Assembly: GCA_930367205.1 (NCBI GenBank)
Contig: OV884015.1
Coordinates: 110,300,509-110,364,508, forward strand
Source: Acanthosoma haemorrhoidale
Taxonomy: Eukaryota; Arthropoda; Insecta; Hemiptera; Acanthosomatidae
Direction of reading: 5' to 3'
Length of the DNA stretch: 64,000 nt
Made by a program: the position numbers and the translations under genes. The notes under the pieces are model-generated. The model did no database searches and had not been told where the DNA came from. It was given only the letters and a program-made list of their open reading frames with translations. Within the stretch, counting starts at the first letter, position 1. Every line of letters starts with the position of its first letter. This document shows positions 49,326 to 59,700 of this stretch, in pieces.

Positions 49326-49329
49326 TATT

Positions 49330-50525
49330 TATCTATAATATCCTCAAGTGTACTGGTTATATTATACCTTACATACGGACGACATAACATCTCTCAACTT
49401 ACAACAGGAGGGCTTAGTTTAGTTGTCTAATTTTGTGACAAAGTACCATAAAATTAAAATGGTATTTATTTGAAGGGGCAGTTCATTTTAGACTCGCCTC
49501 TACGGTGCTAATAATATAATAACAACCTCCCTGAAATAATAATAAAAGGGCGCTGATAAATTACTAGGGCATTGTTAACTCTGGATAGTTAACACAATCA
49601 AGTTAACAATGTGGCAAGTTAACATCCCTTTCCTAATGCAAGCTAAATTTGAATTTTTAATATATATTTTATGATGTTGAGAGGTTCAGTTGCAATTAAA
49701 ATATGACTGTTTAGCACAATCGAAAGTGGTTGTCAAATCAATGCTCTATGGTTTTAGTAGACAACATTACCCAAGTAATGTGTATCATACATGTGGTATG
49801 TATTTGCAAGAAACTAAAACTGGGTAAAAAAGGCACAATATCAGGTTTTGTTTTGGCTGCTAACTCGATTTTAATGATAGTTTTAATGAATTCAATATGA
49901 TAGGAAAGCACTTGCTTTTATAATTAACAAGTAAGTTTAATTAATGAACTTATATTATTCATGGGCTCACTTTTGCTTCAGCCATCTTTGGCGCATTTGG
50001 TAAAAACTAGATGCGAATCCTGCAGATCTGGCTTAGCCCAACTTAAAATTATAGAAAACAATTTATCTTTTTTTTAATTACCCAGTTATTAATTAATACG
50101 AGTAGTTCTTAATCGTGTTTTATACAAAGGCTTAAACAAACAAACAACCTGAACTAGCCTGCACGAACAAGATTCTTCCTGATACGGAATCTCTTTGACC
50201 AATCTCTTGCAAAAACTGCAAGCAATCCGTGGGCACGGAATGATGGAAGTACCAAATTTAAAAAATACAACGAAACCCTAAAACTGAAGAAAAAAGCTAC
50301 TCATAACCCGAACGGTAGTCATTGAGAATGACTGATTGATGAAAGTGATAGTATGACCTAGCATCGTATTGACGAGCTGTCGACAAAGAAGAATTATTAA
50401 TTCGGAGACTTTCACTGCCAAGGGTGAGTGCACCAACCTCCTTGTAAATAACAAGCTCGTTGAGTAAATACCGCAAAATACAAAACTATGTATTTGTGGT
50501 TGACTTCAAAAAGGTTTTACGCTTG
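49330..50525. repeat. Unassigned DNA with SINE-like pieces
   Basis: At 49985-50035 the + strand has tttggcgcatttggtaaaaa (A-box-like) and agatgcgaatcctgcag (B-box-like). At 50155-50240 the order gcctgcacgaa, gaatctctttgaccaa, tctcttgcaaaaactgcaag resembles 60025-60090 beside the SINE there. The rest is unassigned. Confidence 0.35.
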
Positions 50526-50528
50526 TAT

Positions 50529-50859
50529 GGATAACCTTTGTAGAGGAGTGTCTTTTAAAATTACAGAAAGAAAAGCTTTATTATGAAGTACAATCAAAAC
50601 ACTGGTATATACAAATATTAAGAGTTACGTTACTACATACTGGGTGGAATGTCTAGGGACGAGTGGGGTCTGGGGCTAAAGCTGAGGGTAGTTCTGGGAA
50701 GTGGGAGGGAGATCTTGGAGGTCGCTTACTTATAAAATAACAGGAACCATCAGTGACTTCCATGAAGTCACGAGGCAGGTATACAGTAGAAGGGGCTTGC
50801 TTCTACTTTTAGCATTATATATAATATTAGCGTTATAATATTCTTAGCATTATATAACT
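50529..50859 (-). mobile_element. Solo LTR-like element, family D
   Basis: Full-length family D copy ending, on the + strand, in cattatataact. No clear target duplication. Confidence 0.6.
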
Positions 50860-51012
50860 GACGACGTACTTTAAACAACATTAAAACAAATCTAAAATAA
50901 AATGAGTCAATTGAATATTTAATCTTGTATATTGACGTTAAGGGCGAAATGAAGGAGAAAAGCCAGTGGACTGTATGAATAAATCGTTCTTAACTTGTAA
51001 CTGCGATCGACG

Positions 51013-51065
51013 AACATGTATAAGTAACCATATAGGAACATGTGTAAGTAACCATATAGGAACAG
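51013..51065. repeat. Two-copy direct repeat, about 24 bp
   Basis: gtaagtaaccataNNggaaca occurs twice in a row. Confidence 0.7.
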
Positions 51066-51226
51066 TGTCAATGCTTACAACAGGATATGGAATTTGCTAA
51101 TTTAAAATTCAACAATATTCCAGAAAATGTAGCAGCCCTCACAGCCACTGAGTAAAAAGGAAACAATTTAACTTGGAGAAAATCTAATTCAACCGTAAAC
51201 TTTCAATATTGACATTTTTATTAATA

Positions 51227-52200
51227 TCAGGTCGAGTCATAAGTAACTTCCGGTGCAGCTAAGTAGAATCTATTGTTCGTATCTACCCACTATGAGTTAC
51301 CGTGACAACAAGTTTTTGTTTTCACTATATAGACGAGGCTTCAGTTAGATCTTTGTCAACTCTTTTGTGCGATACACGTTACGTTAAACTGTTTTTTTTT
51401 TTAACCTCTGAAACGGAGAGTCAAAAAGAACATATGCATCATGTAATGCTTTGGGAATTTAAACAAGGCAACAGTGCTAGGGCGACAGCTGAAAAAATAT
51501 ACAGTGTATATGGTGAAGGACTAATAACTGATCGGGCAGTTAAAAATTGGTTTATAAAATTCCGTTCTGGAGATACGACCTTAAAATATGAACCGAGAGC
51601 AGGATGTCCTTCCAACTTTGACGACAACCTTTTAAAGGCAATATTGGAGCAAAATCCACGTCAATCATCAAGAGGTATAAAATAAAGGTTGAATACATCA
51701 CAATCAACTGTTAGCCACCACCTGAAGAAATTAGGGAAAGTCAGCAAGTTAAGAGTATGGGTACCTCACAATCTCAGCGAACGGAATAAAGAAGATCACA
51801 TGTCAATCGCCACAAGTCTGCTCTCACGGGTAAAAATTGAGTCTTTTTTAAACAGGATTGTAACAGGCGATGAAATATGGGTTACCTATGACAATATAGT
51901 CCGCAAAAGACAGTGGTTTGACAAGGGTCAACCACCCCTACCAGATCCGAAAGCAAACATCCATGGCAAAAAGATTTTATTGTGTGTATGGTGGGATTGT
52001 CAAGGAATAATTCACCACGAGTTGTTGAAGTCAAATTTAACGATTACTGCGGATAGATACGTTCAGCAGTTGCAAAGAGTGCAAGAGAAACTCCATGAAA
52101 AGCATCCTGCACTCGTCAAAATTGATATAATTTCGTTATTTAATGAGAGCAAAATAAATGTCTGATAAAAAAACCGGAAGTTACTTATGACTCGACCTAT
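51227..52200 (+). mobile_element. Mariner family 2, internally deleted copy 2
   Basis: TIRs TCAGGTCGAGTCATAAGTAA and the inverse at 52175-52198. The transposase reads from 51302 with one stop at about 51683. It has helix-turn-helix (ITDRAVKNWFIKFRSGD), WVPHNL, the first catalytic Asp (VTGDEIWVTYDN) and LLCVWWDCQGIIH, then ends abruptly after EKHPALVKIDI. The HDNARPH and SPD...SDFHLF parts are deleted at the same left breakpoint as copy 1 (19701). It cannot make active transposase but keeps both ends. Confidence 0.85.
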
Positions 52201-52439
52201 ATAGTAATTCTGTCCCATTTTATCTCCAGACTGAGTTTTTTACTGCTTTTATGAAAAAAAAAACCGTTTCATGTCACATTGGTTCACGTTGCTATGACTT
52301 TTCGGCGGTCGAATGCTAAAAATATTTACTTAATAGATGCCGAAAACTTTTCAAGAGAAGTGAAGAATTGTTGCCGTATTATGGTGAAACGTGAATTCTA
52401 CTTTTTAATGAAGATGAAAGTTTAAAAGGGGACGAAAAA

Positions 52440-52690
52440 GGCGTTAATGAAAAATAAGTGATTAAAGCGCTGCAACAGACTCAGCTCGGGGACGAAGCAG
52501 GAGTCGATATATGGATCCGTCGGAATGTCGACCCTCCCAGTTCTGGGCCACTCTTCGCCGACGGAGGGTCGTTCCTGGAGGATGAAGGGCCTCGACCTAG
52601 CCATGGGCTGTCGTCGATGAAGCAGGGCGCTGTCATCAGCGTCAAGCACTCCTGGTATCCGACATTTTCTTCTTTAAACATATACTCTCA
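52440..52690. other. G+C-rich island of unknown nature
   Basis: A CpG-rich block in AT-rich DNA, with tcgatatatggatccgtcgg near its start. Both strands have open frames of 66-81 codons with no recognisable protein. It could be an LTR core, as in family G, or an exon. Confidence 0.3.
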
Positions 52691-52699
52691 TATTTATCA

Positions 52700-53210
52700 C
52701 TAGATCCTGTAATTATGTCTACAGCCTTTCTCTTAACATACAACTCCGGTTTATCCTTTACTGTTTAATCACGTGTCCTCATATTCACGGGAGCCACACA
52801 CTCGTACAAATTAAGTAAATAACAGTTGCCTAGGCTTGATGAAAGACGGTTAGGTCTTGCTCAAATTTATACATAGTTTTATATGACTACAAAACCTGAC
52901 AACTCATTGATATTCTCAGGGCTAAAAATGAGCTCGAAGCACTTGACAGCTGTGGTAATATCCACCTTATTTTTCCTTATTGATTGCTCGTCAATAAATA
53001 AGCTTTTTGTATCCTTTCTAAATCTATTTCAGATATCAAACATAACACCTGTGCTAACTCACATTATCTCTTTACTATATACTCGTTGTAAAGGTTATAT
53101 CAAAGTGTTATTGTGATACAAAGAATACTCGATATTAGTTTATAGATAGAATTTTAAGAGGCGAGTAATAAAAAATCATGGGTAGAAGGAGAACGAAATA
53201 AGTACAAAAT
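52700..53210. other. Unassigned stretch
   Basis: A 77-codon frame at 52883-53116 has no recognisable features. Nothing else is seen. Confidence 0.3.
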
Positions 53211-53211
53211 A

Positions 53212-53800
53212 TTAATAGACAACTTTATTATGATAAAATTACAATCTGCCTCATTGGGCAATAACCAATTGTGACAAATGATCTCATTCATACCATATTT
53301 ACAATTTCATTCATTCGCTCATTCATACAGTATTTACAAACATCCGAGAGACCTCCCAAGTCCACATGGTTGTCACCTCCTTCTCGTGCGAAAGAGGAAG
53401 TGGAGTCTTGGGAAGTCCCCCATGCTCTTCCGTCAGCCGCGTCACTGGATAAGACCCAGTGGAGGCTGACCAAGAGAGCGAGAGCCACAGACGCTCCGGA
53501 TATGATTTGAGAAACTGGCCCTTGCCAGGACTCCCACTGTCACGTATTTATAGCAGCCGTTTTAGTCTCCGAGGAGGATTATAGGGATGAGTGGTGAGTG
53601 TAATCACTATGCCAGATAATTAGGTTGGATAGGTTACTATGAAATTTTATTAACTTGGAAGGTATGAGTTCAAGAATGTAGGGTATATTAACATCATTAT
53701 GAAGGGTTTTGTTGGTGACGTAATAAGGGGCATTTACTATAGTTATCAGGACTTTTAATTGAAAGGATTGGACACGCTTGATGTTCGACTTTACAAAATA
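53212..53800 (-). mobile_element. LINE-B 3' end
   Basis: The complete 3' UTR begins (+ strand) at ttattatgataaaattacaat and the truncated reverse transcriptase end stops near gatgttcgact at 53780. Frames are broken. Confidence 0.7.
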
Positions 53801-54533
53801 TTAATAACAAACTGAGATAGATAAAACTGCCTCGTGAGTAGATTATGAACATATAATAATATGTAACAGCTGGCAGATTTGTATCACGGGGGACTTTTAT
53901 GTTGCCATAACAACGTATTTTTTTTGTTTTTTACGTACTTTCAATTCACATCAAATTCTTAACACGCTCTCTTGTTTTTTTTTTTTTCATATCTATCTAC
54001 ATTTCTTATTTGCAGATGGCTGATGTAGTCACAGTTATTTTGTACCCTCATTCTGTTACTCTGTCAACTGTCTTGTTATCAGTAACTGGTACTTGTCTAT
54101 TGATAAATTTTCTGGAAACCTAACAACTCTTTTTCATTAACCTAAACCGAAATTCTACAAATTTTAAATAAATTCACCTTCCGATCATACATTTGAGCAC
54201 AGAACCCTTTATGACATGAAGCAGTTACACTTATCGCCCATGAGAAAGACTTCATCTCTATTCACCAGTAACCATTAATGACGATATTAATTTTTGTTTT
54301 TTGATACTAGTAATTTGTTCTAAACAAGCTCAGAAGATGTTCTTGGAATTTTTTTGACTTATTGCTCTCATTTAAGTTAAATTTAATGCTTTGATGTGAT
54401 TTATTTACCAATTTAAGTCGCTGTCGTACCACTGTAATTTTCGCTTCTGGGCAAAAATACATGGTGTTTCTGTATGAAACCTGTGTTCATCATAAACATT
54501 TCACCAAAAATGGTTTTATCGATAGTTAAATAA
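53801..54533. other. AT-rich stretch, no gene seen
   Basis: No exon or repeat identified. Confidence 0.4.
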
Positions 54534-54845
54534 TCTTTGTAGAAGAGAGTCTTTTAAAAGAAAAGAAATAAAAGCTTTATTATGAAGTGCAAGCAAAACA
54601 CTGGTATATACAAATATTAAGAGTTACATACTGGGTGGAAGGTCTAGGTACGAGTGTGGTCTGGGGCTAAAGCTGAGACATATATGTATAAGAAAAGGAT
54701 ACGATTCTGGGAAGTAGGGAGGTCTTGAAGGGATGCGGTTGCTTACTTAAAAATAACAGGAACCATCAGTGACTTCCACAAAGTCACGAGGCAGGTATAC
54801 AGTTCTGCTCAAGCCCCTTCTACTTGTTCTTGGGATTACAAAACT
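54534..54845 (-). mobile_element. Solo LTR-like element, family D
   Basis: Starts AGTTAAATAATC and ends ATTACAAAACT (+ strand). Slightly shortened near 54840 relative to other copies. Confidence 0.6.
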
Positions 54846-56270
54846 GGTGGCGGATAAATTCAAAAAAACATTCTTTTTTTTATAATGTATAATACTTACT
54901 TCTAATTTTAAAACAGCATTAATCATTTTCGAAGGCTCGTTGAATCACCAGTGAAGGTACTTCAGTTAATATTTGTTGTACTATTTACAAATATAATACG
55001 TGTGTGAATTGGTCCGGGTCCTAAATAAATTTAAGTACTTGTATGTTTGCTTATTACTTATTGACTCAATAGTAGATGAGTTAAACTGCAAATTTAAATG
55101 ACGAGTTAAAATATTATATATATATATATATTGTAACCTACCTCATTTTTTACCCTTTCTTTTTCTAATTTATTAGATCAATTGACCTTAACTAATTTGG
55201 TAGGTCCGTCATGAGATCTTTAATTCAACTTGTTTTTATGTCTTCGACATAGGAAATTATCCCGATTGAATCGCCCGATCTCAAGGCTAATGTTATAGTT
55301 ATTAATAAATTGAGAAACTGGGAATTGTGAAATATATACAAATAAAATGATTATAACAGATAATTATAATTATATAGAGTGCTGACATAAATTATATAAA
55401 AATATTCAATTCCTTTTGAACAAGGATAGTTACTACTAATTACAATAAAAACATGAAAATTGAGCTCAATCTCTTTTAATGGATCCATAATAATAAAAAA
55501 AAACAATATCAATATCACCCAATCGATGATCTCCGTATAATCCAATCCACGTTACTTTTGATCTCTTCTTCTTCTTCTCCTCTTCTTCTGTTGGTGACCG
55601 CCAAAACGGGAGCTTGCTCTGGTTCGCTCTCTGGCTGTTAGGCTAAGACTGGCCCTTCATCTCATCCCCACTCCTAAGAGCACAAAGGACGATGCTGACC
55701 AGATGGAAGGGTCGCTGGTCATGATATTCTCAAATATCATGAATGTTACAATATATATATATATTATTTATAATGTAGCGTAAAGGTTATGCGCCAGTAT
55801 TTAGACAGCTGGTATTTAAGTTATCTATTTGACCACGTTTCTTCGTTGTTTCGTCAAAACCACAAGCCGTAATGTTTTAAGTTCGTCTATCTGTTATAGT
55901 CTTTACGAGTTCCCGACTTAAAATTTCAAATTGGAGGTCTGATTTAAAATATAAGGAAGACATGAGAGAATATGTTTATAACTTAGGTTTTAATACGATT
56001 TATTTATATCATTGTTTTAGTTATTTACATTTATGTTATAATTTAATGTAGCCCATTTAATTTAGTTCATAATCAATGTAAAATAAAATTAAAATGAAAA
56101 ATATAAACTAATATTTATTAGCTATGGTATGTAATCCTTTTAGTTTTATAATTATATGGCAACGGAAAAATATTCTCCCGATATTCTGAGAGAGAACCCA
56201 AAAACTAGTCGATTTATAAAATCTTTGGCTCATTTGGAAACCTTTTCAAATCACCTATAAGATGTAGTTC
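54846..56270. other. AT-rich stretch, no gene seen
   Basis: A TA dinucleotide run at 55117-55132 and a short TTC-rich tract at 55565-55590. No exon recognised. Confidence 0.4.
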
Positions 56271-56284
56271 ATTTTTACCTTGTT

Positions 56285-56375
56285 AGAGTGAGTGACCGAG
56301 AGTCGTTTTTGTGTACGCTATTATAAGCATTAAATATCATGATGTGCCGGGTTCAAATCCAGGCCTTAAAATTTA
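56285..56375 (+). repeat. tRNA-like sequence (Leu/Ser type) or SINE head
   Basis: gagtgaccgagagtcg resembles the A box of a tRNA with a long variable arm, and gtgccgggttcaaatccaggc is a good B box about 55 bases on. No pairing acceptor stem is visible, so a functional tRNA is unlikely. Confidence 0.45.
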
Positions 56376-56587
56376 GATTTTTTCTTAAGCTCATAATTAT
56401 TTTTAAGAAAATGGCTATGTTTTTTTATTTATTTATTATTTGTTCCGGCTCTATGGCTATGTTACTCAACTATAAATCATTTAGTGGTTATATTCCCTAA
56501 ATTCAATACACTTTTGATTATTGCTATTATTATTGATATTATTATTGATATTATTAGTGGTGTAGTGTAGTTTATAAGTATTGGTTG

Positions 56588-56759
56588 ATGCAGTCTGAGT
56601 TACCCTGCAGGGATAGCGAAGCTGGCCGATGCCCTAAGCCCTCCCTGAGGTCCAAGGGTGGCGGGATGATGTTGGCAGGAGTCGCGGTAGCCTCCAGCTG
56701 CCAGGTCGTACTCCCCATCTTCGGAGTGCTCTTCCTCGTCGTCGGTACCGTCCTCACCT
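56588..56759 (+). CDS. Exon 1 of the two-pass membrane protein gene
   Basis: Reads from ATG to a gtgagt donor and encodes the N-terminus and TM1. An in-frame AG at 56592-56593 means this could instead be an internal exon with an acceptor there, which would move the true start upstream. Confidence 0.65.
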
Positions 56760-59700
56760 GTGAGTTATTTACTTCTATTGTTACTTTTTTTAGAATTAAG
56801 AACAAATGTATTGTCGGGTCGTCACTAGGGAGGTACCTGATCGCCCTAGCCCTGGTGACACGTGCGGATTGTTCGAGTTTATAACATGGACAATCGTTCC
56901 ATGACGGCGTTACTATCTGACTCCATTTATGATAGGTATGTGCCCCGAAAATGCACTATGTTCAAGAGAAGAAGTACTGATGTTTCATAAAGAATTAGTC
57001 AAGTTTTCAGAGTTCGAGCGGAAACCCAGCCAGCGTCGCCGAGTAAAGGTCGCGAGAGACTCGCGAGAGCCTCGCGAGGAGACTGACTAACAGGGCCAGT
57101 AGCCCTGCCTTAAGTACCCTCTAAAGGGTTGTTAAGTTTATGACTGTTTATGACTACCAGCTGGTGACCCTTTCATGTTTATGACTGCCAGCTGTTGACC
57201 ATTCCATGTTTATAACTGCCAGCTGGTGACCCTTTCTCGTTTATGACTTAGTTGGCTTCCGCCTTTTATTGCTTAACACTTTTACAATGATTTACATTTG
57301 TTTATAATACATTTCGTTCATGTTATTTTACTTTTCCTTACAATATATATGCAATAGAGTATAGGGTGATTTATCTTATGTAGTTAGCGGTCGCTACATG
57401 TATATTCCCCATTGTGTGTAACAAACAATACTCTCCATACTGACCTTAATATGCCCACAATCCTTGAACACATTCCCTCTACATTTTTAAAATCCCATAC
57501 CAAGTTATCTATCTACACAGCCCCACTGCAAGACTCACACGTCCCCATAATCATTGTGGATGATTGAAACGGCAATGGCTTCGAGATATCCTGTAATTAA
57601 CCCGTTATGGTACTGGCCATCATACTCCCCGTATGACCGGAGCGTCTGTGGCTCTCCGCTGTCTCAATCCTTACTGCTATTATCTAGTTATAAGTAATAA
57701 AGCTGCACGGAACGCCGTGGGGATCTGCTTACTTAGGCCAAATCGATGAATGTCTGAGACCAGTTTATTTAATGCGTTTTCTAACTATGCAATAATTTCC
57801 CAAAAGCGTGCTATATTTGTCGATACCTCTAGCCTCCGGATATATTCCAAATGGGGAAAACCAAACAGCTCTCTAATCTAAAAAAAAGCACCCATAATTC
57901 TTAGTGCAGATCCTGGTATTTTCTCTCACTATCAGTTGCTGCCTTTGTCAAACTGTCATCCACAGTTATTTAAAACCGTGCGCTCCTAACCGGGTAATCC
58001 TCTAGCTTCAACCTGAACAGACAAACATTAACATACAAGGGTTTCTTATTTTGAGATGAAATCGAAAAAAAAACTTAAAATATGTTCTAATCGATTAATT
58101 TGGTACAAATTAGAAAAATGACGATGCTACTAATCAGTGTGTTAAAGAAAAGCTTAAGCAAGAATTTATAGACTGGGGAAGATCCTCAGCGTTTGATAAA
58201 AGAAGGAAAGAAATTTGATTATTTTACCTTTGATAATCGCCGTCTGTTGTTTTGGTTTCCAACGTAATGGTTGGAATTCTTGGTAGAAAGTAAGTCCAGG
58301 CAGGATGAGAGGATTCCTCCAGCTGGAGAATTAAGACAAGAGTTGAATGCGATGCGCCTTCAAGTAAAGTTGGAACCATATAAGCAAGATTATATGATAT
58401 CGTTCGCGAAGGTTACAATCGATACATAATATGATTAAGTAAAATAAAAAAGGTAATTCAGTAACTTCCTTCCATTGATTAAGTAAAATTAAATTCATAA
58501 ATAATATAAATATTTAAGATTTTAAATCCAAGAATTAAGAAAACTTTAATCAAAAAAAATGTCTGTCACAGCACAAAGCAAAAAGTGCACTATATTCAGG
58601 AGAAGAGGTACAGTCTAGGTATTATTGGTAGTTTTACGTGGTCTTGGAATTTCCACGAGTTAACACTCGGTATCTAAGGGTAGGCGAAAACCGTCCGGAT
58701 TTGCTAGTTTTAGAGAGACGAAGCCATAGAATCCCACTAGGAAGTTGTGGGGTCTGACAACGCCAGACTATGACATAGCAAGGCTAGGAAAGAGAGATGC
58801 AGAGGTAGTTGAATAAGAAATCCATGGTTCGAGTAGAGCAGCAAGCGCTAATGCAGAGAGAGTCTGATTCCGCCTACCTGAAAAATCTCATAATTTCTAT
58901 CTTGTACAGCAGCAAATGAAAGTGATTTTTATTTCGGCCAATTCTATGACAGTTTATTTTGGCCAATCAGGGGCTACATTGCCCACGCCCCTAATGAGCT
59001 CCGGCCGTATTGGCACAGAATGACTCGCTCTAAGGTGACGCCTAAGATTTATTGATAAAATGTGGAAAGGGAAGCGGGAGTTTTTTCTTCGGGAGTTCTC
59101 GGGGAGCCCGAGAAGAGAGTAACTTCTTTTTATTCGTTACGAAGAAGTTGGGCACATTTTGAGTGATCTTGTATTTTATGCCCGGGATGAACTGCTACTA
59201 CAAATCCTAGCCCTAACCTGCTCCAAGAAGCAGCGCTACCGACTGAACTGATTTAACCTGTACACTTCAAGCTGGTATTTATTAGGTATGTTCCAACACT
59301 AGTTTGAAACCAAAATATAAAACATAGGTTTTCTACAACCTTGTATGAACTAGTTGAAATCCAGCTGATGATTCCATTGTACTATTTTGCTGTGTGTGTT
59401 ATTGCAGTGGCTTCGTACAGAGGACCGGAACTAGGCGAAGACCCTGAGGAGTACATAGAGCGGGTGAAGCTGACCAGCAACCTGAGGATTCTGGGTCCGT
59501 GCTGCTTGGCCATGGGCCTGGTTATGCTCATCGCAGGTGTTGGCCTCTTCATGCTGTCACGGAGGGCGAAGAAGATGCGGATGGCCTACAGGTGCCCCAT
59601 ACATGGCGACTTCTATCCCATATCCAGCCAGCTAAACTTCATGAGTAAGTCTAGTTCACAGTGAATATTCTCTAAATGTATTATTCCTTTTCTTATTTAT

